NCBI RefSeq assembly: GCF_000172155.1
Contig: NZ_ABIZ01000001.1
Location: 4,373,105-4,437,104 of the forward strand
Length of the DNA stretch: 64,000 nt
From: Verrucomicrobium spinosum DSM 4136 = JCM 18804
Lineage (GTDB): Bacteria > Verrucomicrobiota > Verrucomicrobiia > Verrucomicrobiales > Verrucomicrobiaceae
Reading direction: 5' to 3'
Within the stretch, counting starts at the first letter, position 1. Every line of letters starts with the position of its first letter. The notes beneath the pieces were generated by a model, which was not told the origin of the DNA, did no database searches, and was given only the letters and a program-made list of their open reading frames with translations. Made by a program: the position numbers and the translations under genes. This document shows, in pieces, positions 18,344 through 27,407 of the stretch.

Positions 18344-20173
18344 ATGAAAAGACTTTTTCCCGTCCTCGTCACGCTGTTTTTGCCCTCCCTCCTGCTCTCC
18401 GCCGAGTCTCCACCTCAAACTGAGAGTCCGCCGCCCAGAAAACGTGAGCCGCTCATCGTCCCGAATGTTCCACGAAACGAGCTCATCTGCTTCGCGCTCT
18501 ACACCACCAGCAGCGGTATCCTCAAGATGTCCGCGTTCCTCTACCCCCTGATAGACGGCGAGGAGCGCAAGCTGACGCTTGAGGTGATAAGGGATGGCAA
18601 GTGGCAACCTCTCTCGGAAGCGCCCGTGGAGGAGCTGGGGTGGATGGCCCAGTTCCGCGTCTCCCCCTGGGACGAAGCCGGGGACCACCGCTACCGCATT
18701 ACCCACGCGGGCGGTTCCATTTATGAAGGCCTGATCCGGCGCAATCCGGTGGACAAGGACGAGATTGTCGTGGCGAACTTTTCCTGTAATGGCAACAACG
18801 ACCGCGGGCCCCGGGAGGACATCATCCGCAACATCAAGGCCCAGAATCCTGACCTGCTCTTCTTCGCCGGAGACCAGAGCTACGACCACAAGGAGCACTA
18901 TGCCGCCTGGCTGCTCTTTGGCCGGCAGTTCGGGGAAATATGCCGGGACCGCCCCGTGGTGACCATTCCGGACGATCATGACGTGGGCCACCCGAACCTC
19001 TGGGGTGAAGGCGGTGAAATCTCCCGGGTCCCGACCGGCAGCGATGGCGGTTATTTCATGCCCGTGCCCTACGTGAACATGGTCCAGCGGGCCCAGTGTG
19101 GGCACCTGCCAGACCCCGTGGATCCCACCCCGGTGAAGAACGGCATCACCGTGTACTACACCTCCCTCCAGCTCGGTGGCATCGACTTCGCCATCCTCGA
19201 AGATCGCAAGTGGAAGACCGGGCCTGCGGGACTGGTGCCCCAGATGGGCCCCCGCCCGGATCACATCAACGACCCCAACTATGACCGCCAGAGCATCGAC
19301 GTACCGGAGGCCCAACTGCTGGGTGCCCGCCAGCTCAAGTTCCTGGAAAGCTGGACCAGCTCCTGGAATGGTGTGGAGATGAAGTGCGTTCTTTCCCAAA
19401 CCCCGTTCGTGGGTACAGCCCATCTGCATGGTGGAAAAGCGGACCGGCTCCTCGCAGATCTCGATTGCAATGGCTGGCCCCAAAGCGGGCGCAACGCCGC
19501 GCTGCGGGCGATTCGCCGGGGCTTTGCCGTGCACCTCTGCGGAGACCAGCATCTCTCCACTGTGTGCCAGTACGGCATCAACGCCTGGGGAGATGCGCCC
19601 TGGGCCTTCGCCTCCCCAGCCATCGCCAACATCTACCCGCGATCTTGGGATCCGCTTGAAAAGCCGAAGCGACACGACGCAACGTCTGCTCTCCCCGCCA
19701 CAGGCGACTACTACGACGGCTTCGGCAACAAGCTCACCATGCGCGCCTACTTCAATGCCGTGCCGGAGAACAACATGGGCGTGGGCTATGGCATCGCCCG
19801 CTTCCGCAAAAGCACCCGCGAAATCACCTTCGAACTCTGGAAACGCGGTGCAGTCGTCACCAACGACAAACCCGTCACCGGGTGGCCGGTCACGATCCGC
19901 CAGCAGGACAACTACGGTCGCGCACCCTTGGGCTGGCTACCCACTTTGAGAATCTCAGGAGCCAAAGACCCCGTCGTTCGCATCGTGGAGGAATCTTCAG
20001 GCGAGACCGTCTATGCTTTGCGGATTCAGGGCAGCCAGTTTCGGCCGAAGATCTTCAACGCCGGAAGTTACACCGTTGTCGTAGGTGAAGGCGAGCATCA
20101 AGTCACGGTGCCCAATGTCAGTTCCCTGCCACTGGATGCGCCGGAACTGAATCTCGAAATCACTGTACCCTGA
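18344..20173 (+). CDS. PhoD-like secreted metallophosphatase
   Basis: This protein of about 609 residues starts with a signal peptide (MKRLFPVLVTLFLPSLLLSA). The central metallophosphatase domain resembles PhoD: VANFSCNGNNDRGP, DLLFFAGDQSYDHKEHYAAW with metal-binding Asp and Gln/His residues, VVTIPDDHDVGHPNLWGEGG, and AVHLCGDQHLS. Typical PhoD proteins cleave phosphomonoesters or phosphodiesters outside the cytoplasm using Fe and Ca. The first 100 residues form a beta-rich domain as in other PhoD proteins. The start chosen gives a signal peptide; an upstream extension in frame has none. Substrate is not determined. Confidence 0.85.
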   Translation: MKRLFPVLVTLFLPSLLLSAESPPQTESPPPRKREPLIVPNVPRNELICFALYTTSSGILKMSAFLYPLIDGEERKLTLEVIRDGKWQPLSEAPVEELGWMAQFRVSPWDEAGDHRYRITHAGGSIYEGLIRRNPVDKDEIVVANFSCNGNNDRGPREDIIRNIKAQNPDLLFFAGDQSYDHKEHYAAWLLFGRQFGEICRDRPVVTIPDDHDVGHPNLWGEGGEISRVPTGSDGGYFMPVPYVNMVQRAQCGHLPDPVDPTPVKNGITVYYTSLQLGGIDFAILEDRKWKTGPAGLVPQMGPRPDHINDPNYDRQSIDVPEAQLLGARQLKFLESWTSSWNGVEMKCVLSQTPFVGTAHLHGGKADRLLADLDCNGWPQSGRNAALRAIRRGFAVHLCGDQHLSTVCQYGINAWGDAPWAFASPAIANIYPRSWDPLEKPKRHDATSALPATGDYYDGFGNKLTMRAYFNAVPENNMGVGYGIARFRKSTREITFELWKRGAVVTNDKPVTGWPVTIRQQDNYGRAPLGWLPTLRISGAKDPVVRIVEESSGETVYALRIQGSQFRPKIFNAGSYTVVVGEGEHQVTVPNVSSLPLDAPELNLEITVP

Positions 20174-20178
20174 CCTCC

Positions 20179-20505
20179 ATGGGCGGCTTTTCCTGGGCAG
20201 TTGTCATCATGTACTACATTTTGGGTGCAGGCGCTGGGGTATTTCTGGCGCTCTGGCAATGCCCGAATCTCTTCGCCAACTCAGATCGCCTGATCGTCTA
20301 TGCAGTGTTGTTCGGCTTGATCACGCTGGGCGGCGGCATTGGCGGACTGGTCCAGACCATACCAGGCACCACGCCGGATACTTACCTGATCCCTCCTGAC
20401 GAACCGGTGAACAGCCGCGCCAGCACCTTTGTGATGTCCTGCTCCATCGCGCTCGGAGCAGCCTTGCTGGGATTCGCGCTTTACCGCTATCTGGCCCCCG
20501 GCTAA
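20179..20505 (+). CDS. Small membrane protein, three predicted helices
   Basis: I do not recognise this 108-residue protein. Three hydrophobic segments lie at about residues 5-26, 35-55 and 84-103. A polar loop with PGTTPDTYLIPPDEP separates helices two and three. It starts 5 bases after the phosphatase stop, so co-transcription is likely. The start has no Shine-Dalgarno-like sequence, but coupling to the phosphatase stop could supply ribosomes. Confidence 0.65.
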   Translation: MGGFSWAVVIMYYILGAGAGVFLALWQCPNLFANSDRLIVYAVLFGLITLGGGIGGLVQTIPGTTPDTYLIPPDEPVNSRASTFVMSCSIALGAALLGFALYRYLAPG

Positions 20506-20554
20506 AGAACGCCTGCGCACCTGCCTGCGTTTCCCAATCACCACCCACTTCCCT

Positions 20555-20848
20555 ATGATCTCCCTTATTGTCACCGTTGAAGTCCACCCCGAGCGCGTGG
20601 AAGAATTCATCCAGTACATCACGGAGGAAGCCGCTGATGCCCGCACCAAGGAGCCCGGCTGCCGTCGCTTTGAAATCAGCCAGAGCGTGGACAAGCCCAA
20701 CCTCTTCACGCTCACAGAAGGCTACGATGACCTGGCCGCCCTGGAGGCCCATCGCGCCACTCCGCATTTCCTGCTGTTCCGTCAGCGCGCAGATTCCGGG
20801 CTGATTCTCAGCAAGCAGTCTGTCTGCGGCAACATCATCGACGCCTGA
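20555..20848 (+). CDS. Antibiotic biosynthesis monooxygenase-like (ABM) protein
   Basis: This 97-residue protein has the dimeric ferredoxin-like ABM fold seen in YgiN and related quinol monooxygenases. The pattern is a first beta strand (ISLIVTVEVHPER), a helix (VEEFIQYITEEAADAR), EPGCRRFEI, then a strand with NLFTLTEGY and the final helix with THFxxF-like spacing (HRATPHFLLFR). Family members oxidise small aromatic or quinone substrates or degrade haem. Its substrate cannot be read from the sequence. It follows the small membrane protein after 49 bases. Confidence 0.8.
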   Translation: MISLIVTVEVHPERVEEFIQYITEEAADARTKEPGCRRFEISQSVDKPNLFTLTEGYDDLAALEAHRATPHFLLFRQRADSGLILSKQSVCGNIIDA

Positions 20849-20887
20849 TCCCAGGCCGGAGGATGTCCGGCCATCACTCCGTTTTCC

Positions 20888-21625
20888 ATGGGTCAGCCGA
20901 CATTGGATCACCGCTTGGGGGTGCGCGCACGACCGCCGCACCCCCATGTCATGTACCAGACGTGGAGTCACCTGCTCTTCCTCCACTGGGAGTGGGACGC
21001 CGCGGCCATTCAGCGCACACTGCCCTCTGGGCTGCACGTGGATACCTTTGGCGGCAGCGCCTGGGTCGGCCTGGTGCCGTTCTTCATGCGGAACATCCGC
21101 CCTCGATACCTTCCTGCCGTGCCCTGGGTGAGCTATTTCCTCGAGCTCAACGTCCGCACTTATGTGCACGATGACGAAGGCCGCCCGGGGGTCTGGTTCT
21201 ACTCGCTGGACTGCAACCAGCCCCTCGCCGTGTGGACGGCGCAGACTTTCTTCCACCTGCCCTACCAGCATGCCCGGATGACGGCAGAGTTTGGTACGGG
21301 GAAGGAGATTCACTACCGCTGCCACCGGGTCGGCGCTCCCGAGGGCTCTGAATTCCGTTATCAGCTGGGAGCCACCCCCACCCTTGCCGAGCCGGGCACA
21401 CTGGAGTTCTTCCTGGCGGAGCGCTACCTGCTTTTTGCACACACACCACGCGGGATATTCCGCGGTCAGGTGCATCACGAGCCCTACCCCCTTGTCCCGG
21501 CGCAAGTAAATGCCTGGGACGACCGCATCCTCCAGATGCAGGGCTTTGCCAGCCCCGGTCGCCCGCCCGACCACGTCGTCGGCTCTCCGGGGGTGGATGT
21601 CCGGGTCTATCCCTTACAGGGATAA
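20888..21625 (+). CDS. DUF2071 family protein (YqjF-like)
   Basis: This 245-residue protein shows the DUF2071 pattern: WSHLLFLHWEWD near the start, then LPSGLHVDTFGGSAWVGLVPF, LELNVRTYV with a following GVWFYSLD, and FHLPYQHARM. The family fold is beta-rich (acetoacetate-decarboxylase-like), with no proven function. It is the last gene of the plus-strand run that begins with the phosphatase, 39 bases after the ABM gene. It converges on the methyltransferase gene, leaving only 10 bases between stops. Confidence 0.8.
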   Translation: MGQPTLDHRLGVRARPPHPHVMYQTWSHLLFLHWEWDAAAIQRTLPSGLHVDTFGGSAWVGLVPFFMRNIRPRYLPAVPWVSYFLELNVRTYVHDDEGRPGVWFYSLDCNQPLAVWTAQTFFHLPYQHARMTAEFGTGKEIHYRCHRVGAPEGSEFRYQLGATPTLAEPGTLEFFLAERYLLFAHTPRGIFRGQVHHEPYPLVPAQVNAWDDRILQMQGFASPGRPPDHVVGSPGVDVRVYPLQG

Positions 21626-21635
21626 GCCGCGCTCA

Positions 21636-22514
21636 TCAATTGTTGGAAGTGAATACAATATGGCTTTTGCAATCCAGCGGCGTCACGCCCAGTCTCACCC
21701 GGCAGCTCCAGTACCAAGGCCGGACGTTGTTTCCCAGCATCGTCCGGCAGGTCTCGCGTAAGTCGGTGAGCCCTACCTCATCCTCCCCGACACCGAGCTT
21801 CAGCAGGGTCTGCACATGGCCCTGGCTGGTGGCGAGCCCGAAGAGGCGATCCCCCGTGCCGTCATCCACGTGATGCACCAGCACCTCCCGCACGTAGGCA
21901 AAGTTCCCGGAGTCTTTCATGCGTCCCAGGTGCCCCTCCTTCTCCCACTGCCGGAGTTGCTCCGTCACGCCGTGACGTCGCTCCAGATCGCGCGCGGTCT
22001 TCATGCATTGCTCATAAGCCTGGTCCACCTGCCAGACTCCTGTGGCCGGAGGCCAGTCATAGTCAAAGGCGGCGAAGACCCCGCCGGGGCGCAGCAGCCG
22101 GGCCGCTTCCTTAAAGGTCCCTTCCGGCTCCATCCAATGCAACGACTGGGCACACGTCACCAAGTCCGCGATGCCTCCCGGCAACCCCGTCTCATGGGAG
22201 AAGCCCCGGCGATAGCTCACTCCCGGCAGAGACGTCTGCACGGCCTGCTCCCGCATGCTGTCGGACGGCTCCACCCCGACCACCGCATCTGCCTTGCCCG
22301 ACCAGTAGCGGGTGGACAAGCCGGTGCCTGAACCCAGATCGACCACAAGCCGGGGCCGCTCGACGGCCGCCATGCGACACAGCAAGGGTGCCAGTGCCTG
22401 CGGAGGCGAAGGGCGCACCTCATCATAGTGGGCGGAGAATCCCGTGAACCGGGCGATGTTCCCCTCGAATCCCATGTCACCTTTGCCGCCGTCAGGGTCG
22501 TGCGTCGCCTGCAT
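21636..22514 (-). CDS. Class I SAM-dependent methyltransferase
   Basis: This 292-residue protein has a Rossmann methyltransferase core. Motif I is VVDLGSGTGLSTRYW (about 55-70), motif II holds VGVEPSDSM, and motif IV/post-IV is ADLVTCAQSLHWMEP with GGVFAAFDYDW. The arrangement matches the UbiE/Methyltransf_11 group acting on small molecules. The N-terminus FTGFSAHYDEVRPSPPQAL is typical for this group. Its start codon overlaps the stop of the upstream FAD-oxidoreductase gene (TGATG), so the two are translationally coupled. Substrate unknown. Confidence 0.85.
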   Translation of the reverse strand: MQATHDPDGGKGDMGFEGNIARFTGFSAHYDEVRPSPPQALAPLLCRMAAVERPRLVVDLGSGTGLSTRYWSGKADAVVGVEPSDSMREQAVQTSLPGVSYRRGFSHETGLPGGIADLVTCAQSLHWMEPEGTFKEAARLLRPGGVFAAFDYDWPPATGVWQVDQAYEQCMKTARDLERRHGVTEQLRQWEKEGHLGRMKDSGNFAYVREVLVHHVDDGTGDRLFGLATSQGHVQTLLKLGVGEDEVGLTDLRETCRTMLGNNVRPWYWSCRVRLGVTPLDCKSHIVFTSNN

Positions 22515-24136
22515 CAGGGAACGTCCAACACCTGCGCGTCCTTCTCAAGGCGCAGTTTGAGCTCCTGATAGTCCAGCTGCTGCACCGGCACCCCGCTGTC
22601 CATGGCCAGCACGGCAGCTGTGGCCACAGACTGACCCATCACCATGAAGGTCCACTCCAGGCGGATAGCCCCGTACGCCACATAGCTGGAGGAGGGGCAG
22701 GTGGGCGTGAGCAGATTCACGCATTCTGCGGCCTTGGGCACCACGGAGCGATAGCTCACACCAAAAGGAGCCCACTTGTACCCACCAAACACCGTGCCTT
22801 CATTCCAGGCCGCTCCGCCCTTCACGATCCTGCGGGCGTTGTGGAGATCAAACGGCCACCAGACCAGCGCGACAGCGTCCTCCACCGCCACCTGGTTCTC
22901 CTTCCGTCCATGCGCCTCAGTAAGCACAAAGTCGCTAATCATGCGCCTCCCGTTGCGCACGTATAACATGCGCGGCCAGCCGCCGTGATCCTGAAACTCG
23001 TCTTTGCACACGCCCCATTGGGACCAGGCTTGCCGCACATCCTCAGGCACGCTTGGGTCATTGGCGGAGAACCAGCAGAGCCCCTGGATGAAGGTCAAGC
23101 TGCGCTTTAACAACTCCTGCCGGCGCGCGTAGCTGGCCGTGGGCCATTCGTGATTCCAGCCGATCAGGTTGCCGGAGAGATCATGCCAGGAGCCCAGATC
23201 CGTCTTGCCGTTGGGGAGGGCCGGGCCGGGCTTCCAGAGTTTCCCCCCTGCCTTCACATAGCGCCGGTAGATCTCGTAATCCTCGGGGTTGTAGCCAGCA
23301 GGCTTGGCAAAGGGAATGCGGTTGGCGGGATCCTTCGTGAGACAGAGCCTGAAGCAGTAGGCCTGGATGCTCTCATCTCCTGCGCCATGCTCGCCCACCA
23401 CCCCGTCTTGAATGCAGGCAATCAGGCCACTGGATGGGTCCCCAGGCGTCTTGTAAGGATCCACCCGCACGGAGAACTGATTGTAGGTCGTGTTGGCACG
23501 GATGCCGTTCAGCGTCTCCCCATACTTGGCATTGCCCTCCCGGCCTACCGTGGTACTCACGCCAGCCGCCGCCAGCAGGTCGCCTTCATAAGTGGCATCA
23601 ATGAACATCCGGCCCCGAAATTCCTGGCCACCTTCCGCCTTGAGCGCCACAAGACGCGGCCCCTCCTTCACCGCGCCGCCTGCGTCTGCCAGCCGGGTTC
23701 CCGGAAACAGCCGGATCCTTGGGAACTCCTTCATCCAGGTGGAGAACACCTCCTCCGCCACATGCGACTCAAAACGCCACAGTGCCGGTTTCTTTTCCCC
23801 CGTTCTGAGCATTTCATCGAACTCCGCCAGTTTCCCGTATCTGCGCGCCGCCTTACGGTAGAACTGGAGCGTCAGCCCTCCCACTGCAGGACTGTTCTGA
23901 AAGGGCTTGTGGTTGTCGATGTCCGATCCCCCCAGTCCCTCCACACTCATCCCGCCGAAGTGCTGGCCAGGCTCGATCAAGGCCACGCTGCGCCCCATCT
24001 TGGCCGCCTGCACTGCCGCCACCACCCCGGCGCTGGTGCCGCCATAGATGACGAGATCCGTCTGGACCAACTCCTGCCCGGCCAGGGGCAGTACAGACAG
24101 CAGGGTCAGAGCAAGGTAAGCAAGAGGAAGTTTCAT
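22514..24136 (-). CDS. Secreted FAD-dependent oxidoreductase (FAD_oxidored family)
   Basis: This protein of about 540 residues has a signal peptide (MKLPLAYLALTLLSVLPLAG) followed at once by a dinucleotide-binding motif, DLVIYGGTSAGVVAAVQAAK, and LIEPGQHFGGMSVEGLG. Later landmarks are MFIDATYEGDLLAAAGV and VDPYKTPGDP. These fit the FAD_oxidored family common in Planctomycetes and Verrucomicrobia, whose substrates are mostly unknown. The start at 24136 is preferred to an upstream in-frame ATG because it gives a clean signal peptide and avoids the divergent gene at 24279. An exported flavoprotein would need folded export or periplasmic FAD loading. Confidence 0.85.
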   Translation of the reverse strand: MKLPLAYLALTLLSVLPLAGQELVQTDLVIYGGTSAGVVAAVQAAKMGRSVALIEPGQHFGGMSVEGLGGSDIDNHKPFQNSPAVGGLTLQFYRKAARRYGKLAEFDEMLRTGEKKPALWRFESHVAEEVFSTWMKEFPRIRLFPGTRLADAGGAVKEGPRLVALKAEGGQEFRGRMFIDATYEGDLLAAAGVSTTVGREGNAKYGETLNGIRANTTYNQFSVRVDPYKTPGDPSSGLIACIQDGVVGEHGAGDESIQAYCFRLCLTKDPANRIPFAKPAGYNPEDYEIYRRYVKAGGKLWKPGPALPNGKTDLGSWHDLSGNLIGWNHEWPTASYARRQELLKRSLTFIQGLCWFSANDPSVPEDVRQAWSQWGVCKDEFQDHGGWPRMLYVRNGRRMISDFVLTEAHGRKENQVAVEDAVALVWWPFDLHNARRIVKGGAAWNEGTVFGGYKWAPFGVSYRSVVPKAAECVNLLTPTCPSSSYVAYGAIRLEWTFMVMGQSVATAAVLAMDSGVPVQQLDYQELKLRLEKDAQVLDVP

Positions 24137-24278
24137 TCGATGAAGAAGTCGGAAATTCCGGAATTTGGACGGGAGAACCTTGTCCGAGATGAACTCATCT
24201 TCACTTGGGCAGGCAAACGCCGATACCCTGTGATTGCCCCGATAGAGCAACCCGCCACCCCGCCGTATAGCATCCTCC

Positions 24279-25064
24279 ATGAATTCACGCACCCTTCATT
24301 TCAGCAGACCTCTGCTTGCCCTGCCTTTCCTTCTGGCTGGTCTCACCTCTGCATCGGCGGCAGACGCCCCCAAACTGCCCAAGGTCCCTTCCAAGTCGAT
24401 CGCCGTGAAAAAGGAGCTCTTATTCTCGGATGATTTCCAAGGAGCCACTCCGGCCGCCGTCTGGCACAAGGTAGTGCCAACTTTCGCGGTGGAGAATGGC
24501 ATGCTCAAGGGCACCCAGACCCGCGACCAGAACATTCCCGCCGCTGACGGCAAACCGGCGGTCACCGCCCATGCCGCCGTCCACGGCCTGGAGATCCCCA
24601 CCAAGGACAGCGTGGTGGAAGTGAAAATCAAGTTTGAGGGCGCAACCATGATCGATGTTGAGTTCGATGATCGCAAGTACACCGGCGCTCACTATGGCCA
24701 CCTCTGCAGGGCCCAGGTCCGCCTCAATGGTGTGACCATCATCGACGAACGTGATGGAGGCATGAAGAATGAGATCCGTGAAATGCGCAACAGCACCGAC
24801 CCAGCCAAGAAGGCGGAGGCCAACAAACTGTTGGCAGGCCGTCAGGTCACCTACCCAGCAAAGCTTGAGACGGGCAAATGGTACAACCTGGTGGTGGAAA
24901 CCGTGGGAGACGAAATGCGCGTCACTCTCGATGGCGAACCTGCCGCTTACCTGAAGTCCTCTGGCATCGCACACATCACCAAGTCCAAGATCGAGCTGGG
25001 CGTGGCGGGCAAGGATGGGTTCTACGACGACATCAAGGTGTGGAATGCCGCGCCGGCCAAATAA
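24279..25064 (+). CDS. Secreted DUF1080-like (concanavalin-like) protein
   Basis: This 261-residue protein has a signal peptide (about residues 1-28, ending ASAADA). The mature part is a single beta-sandwich domain: LLFSDDFQGATPAAVWHKVV, FAVENGMLKGTQTRD, VEVKIKFEGATMIDVEFDD, KWYNLVVETVGDEMRVTLDG and DGFYDDIKVWNA. The pattern resembles the 3-keto-disaccharide hydrolase/DUF1080 group related to GH16-like folds. Catalytic activity is not shown. It is transcribed away from the FAD oxidoreductase, with 142 bases between starts. Confidence 0.75.
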   Translation: MNSRTLHFSRPLLALPFLLAGLTSASAADAPKLPKVPSKSIAVKKELLFSDDFQGATPAAVWHKVVPTFAVENGMLKGTQTRDQNIPAADGKPAVTAHAAVHGLEIPTKDSVVEVKIKFEGATMIDVEFDDRKYTGAHYGHLCRAQVRLNGVTIIDERDGGMKNEIREMRNSTDPAKKAEANKLLAGRQVTYPAKLETGKWYNLVVETVGDEMRVTLDGEPAAYLKSSGIAHITKSKIELGVAGKDGFYDDIKVWNAAPAK

Positions 25065-25109
25065 GGCGGACCGAACGCATCTTCATAAAAACCCCTTCCC
25101 CATTCGCTC

Positions 25110-25247
25110 ATGAGCCCCTCTCGACTTGCCCCACGTCATTGGATTGCCGTTGGTTCTCTGATCGCCGGAGTGGCCATGATCACCCTCACGCAAGAACCGG
25201 CTCCTGGCAGTCGCCCCGCCGTCCCGCATGAATTCCCAAGTTTTTGA
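25110..25247 (+). CDS. Possible 45-residue membrane micropeptide
   Basis: An ATG-initiated frame of 45 codons encodes a peptide with basic N-terminus (MSPSRLAPRHW), one hydrophobic segment (IAVGSLIAGVAMITL) and a polar Pro-rich end. It starts 45 bases after the DUF1080-like gene and has no Shine-Dalgarno-like sequence. I recognise no family. It could be chance, so confidence is low. Confidence 0.3.
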   Translation: MSPSRLAPRHWIAVGSLIAGVAMITLTQEPAPGSRPAVPHEFPSF

Positions 25248-25426
25248 ACAGGACCTACTCAGGGCGAAGAACGCCGACAAAAAAACCAAGTCCGCACTGA
25301 GTGGCCGCCTCCAGAAGCGATGAGGCCATCCCTGACAAAAACAGCTTTTTCACAAACTGACGGACACTGGTACTTATGTACCCCGTGGTCCTCAGTGGCA
25401 TGCGTCGTGCATGATCCTGCGCCATC

Positions 25427-26221
25427 ATGCGATGGCACTGCCTGCGGTTGTTCCTGATCCCGACTCTGATAGTTGTTTCCACAACCCTCAAGGCGGCCAC
25501 AGTCCTGTACTCCCACGAGGGAGCCACTGATCCTACGACGGAAGGCTGGGCCAAAAGCGCGAGTGGGGCCACCACCATCGTCACCTCCGCCTACACGGAC
25601 ACGGCGGACAGCAACAGGGAGTCCTGGCGCATCTACGATCCGGGTGAGGCATCGGGAGGCACTGGTCTGTACTATCAAGCCGTCCTCACCGCCCCAAAGA
25701 CTGCCGACATCCTGAGCACGGGGTGGGAATACAACGCCACCCTCAAGGTGCCCACGCTTGATCCCAACGAAAACACCGCCTGGAGCACAGGCAGCAACAC
25801 CTGGGTTGGTTTTCTGGCGGCCAATGACGGGCTGGGCAACCGGCGCGCCTGGGCACTGATGTTTGGCCGCAATGCCACGGGCGGCACAGTTGTTTCCCTC
25901 TTTGGAGGCACAAGCAGGACATTGGACCCAGGGTATCACGACTACTCCATGGTGTATGATCCCACCACAAAACTCGCCACAGTCTCCATAGACGGCGAAG
26001 TCTGGCTCACCAACTATGCGGGCAGCAATCAAGGGGCCGCCGCAGGCTCAAACCTGGTCTATTGGGGCGACAACAACTCGCAGTCCGCCAGCCAGACGGC
26101 GCGGGCCGCCTACTACGAATCGGTCGAGTTCATCCAGTATTCCACCGCCCCGGAACCCGGGCGCATGCTCCTGTTCAGTTCCGCTTTGGTGGTCTGGGCG
26201 ATGCGCCGTCGCAGGGGATAG
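25427..26221 (+). CDS. PEP-CTERM-anchored secreted protein
   Basis: This 264-residue protein has a signal peptide (MRWHCLRLFLIPTLIVVSTT, cleavage near LKA-AT) and a C-terminal exosortase signal: APEPGRMLLF, a short hydrophobic stretch, then MRRRRG. The body is beta-rich with motifs of LamG-like jelly rolls, such as GLYYQAVLTAP, GWEYNATLKVP, NTWVGFLAAND, YHDYSMVYDPTTKLATVSID. No catalytic residue set is recognised. It is the second PEP-CTERM protein in the window and is not next to the first, as is usual for such scattered substrates. Confidence 0.8.
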   Translation: MRWHCLRLFLIPTLIVVSTTLKAATVLYSHEGATDPTTEGWAKSASGATTIVTSAYTDTADSNRESWRIYDPGEASGGTGLYYQAVLTAPKTADILSTGWEYNATLKVPTLDPNENTAWSTGSNTWVGFLAANDGLGNRRAWALMFGRNATGGTVVSLFGGTSRTLDPGYHDYSMVYDPTTKLATVSIDGEVWLTNYAGSNQGAAAGSNLVYWGDNNSQSASQTARAAYYESVEFIQYSTAPEPGRMLLFSSALVVWAMRRRRG

Positions 26222-26342
26222 TCCAGATTGCAGTTGGCAGTTGGCGACGCGGTCAGAACACCCCCGCCCCCCCGGCTCCAAGTCTTGTGTCTTGAAGTCT
26301 TCTGTCACTACCCCGTTTGGCGACACGTATCCCTAGGACACC

Positions 26343-27365
26343 ATGCAAATCGGGATCGACAGCTTCGTGGCAACGTCCACCAATACCACCTCCGGCAACG
26401 CCATCTCTCCAGCCGAGAGGCTGGGCAACCTGCTTGAGGAAATCACCCTCGCGGACGAGACCGGTCTGGATGCCTTTGGCATTGGCGAGCACCATCGCAG
26501 TGAGTTCCTGGATTCTGCACCCGCCGTCATCCTGGCGGCCGCAGCCGCTCGCACCCAGCGCATTCGCCTGAACAGCGCCGTCACCGTGCTCAGCGCAGCC
26601 GATCCTGTCCGTGTGTTTCAGGAGTTCGCGACTCTTGACCTCATTTCGAAAGGACGCGCAGAGCTGGTGGTAGGACGAGGCTCTTTCACGGAGGCGTTTC
26701 CTCTCTTCGGTCTCAATGTGCGAGACTATGACTCGCTTTTTGCCGAGAAACTCGAACTGTTGTTAAAGCTGCGTGCGGAGCCCCATGTCACATGGGCCGG
26801 ACGGCATCGCGCCCCTCTCACAGGGCAGGGCGTCTATCCTCGCCCCTTTCAGGATTCCATCCCCATCTGGCTGGGTGTCGGTGGCACTCCGGCCTCCTTT
26901 GTCCGAGCGGGCACACTGGGCCTTCCGTTGATGGTAGCCATCATCGGAGGCGACCCTCGGCATTTCCGTCCCCTGATAGATCTCTATCGGCAGGCAGGAA
27001 AGGAGGCGGGGCACAAACCAGAAGTGCTCAAGGTGGGGCTGCATTGCCTCGGGTTCGTGGGTCAAACCACCGCCGCTGCCAAAGACGATTTCTTCCCCGG
27101 CTATGCGGAGTCCTTCACCCGCATCGGCAAGGAGCGCGGATGGCCCCCAACCACGCGCGCGCAGTTTGAAGCGGTGGCCGGACCGAATGGAGCCCTGCTC
27201 ATCGGCGATCCCGGCACCGTGGCAGAGAAGGTCGTCCGGCTCAGCAAGGATCTGGGCGGAATTTCCCGGCTGAACTTTCAGATGACCGTGGCTGCGGTGC
27301 CCCATGAGAAGATGCTGGAGTCCATTCGACTGCTTGGGACAGAGGTCGCGCCGCGAGTGAGGTAG
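26343..27365 (+). CDS. Luciferase-like (LLM class) flavin-dependent oxidoreductase
   Basis: This 340-residue protein has the bacterial luciferase-like TIM-barrel pattern: GIDSFVATST, TGLDAFGIGEHHRSEF, IRLNSAVTVLSAADPVRVFQEFATLDLIS (read in pieces), GRAELVVGRGSF and IPIWLGVGGTPASF. Relatives use reduced FMN or F420 to oxidise small organic molecules. It starts after an AGGA sequence 7 bases before the ATG, one of few clear ribosome sites here. A repeat element lies 43 bases beyond its stop. Confidence 0.88.
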   Translation: MQIGIDSFVATSTNTTSGNAISPAERLGNLLEEITLADETGLDAFGIGEHHRSEFLDSAPAVILAAAAARTQRIRLNSAVTVLSAADPVRVFQEFATLDLISKGRAELVVGRGSFTEAFPLFGLNVRDYDSLFAEKLELLLKLRAEPHVTWAGRHRAPLTGQGVYPRPFQDSIPIWLGVGGTPASFVRAGTLGLPLMVAIIGGDPRHFRPLIDLYRQAGKEAGHKPEVLKVGLHCLGFVGQTTAAAKDDFFPGYAESFTRIGKERGWPPTTRAQFEAVAGPNGALLIGDPGTVAEKVVRLSKDLGGISRLNFQMTVAAVPHEKMLESIRLLGTEVAPRVR

Positions 27366-27407
27366 GGACTTGCCCATGTCGTGCCGTGAGGGGGCGCACC
27401 CGGGCGT

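Noticed and set aside
17140-18423. 427-codon plus-strand frame opposite the leucine-rich-repeat gene
   Set aside because: It mirrors the repeats of the minus-strand gene and overlaps the start of the phosphatase gene. The minus-strand frame has a signal peptide and clear repeats.
18314-19675. 453-codon minus-strand frame opposite the PhoD-like gene
   Set aside because: No domain pattern; the plus strand has a full metallophosphatase motif set.
23150-24433. 427-codon plus-strand frame opposite the FAD oxidoreductase
   Set aside because: No domain; the minus-strand frame shows the GGTSAG dinucleotide motif and a signal peptide.
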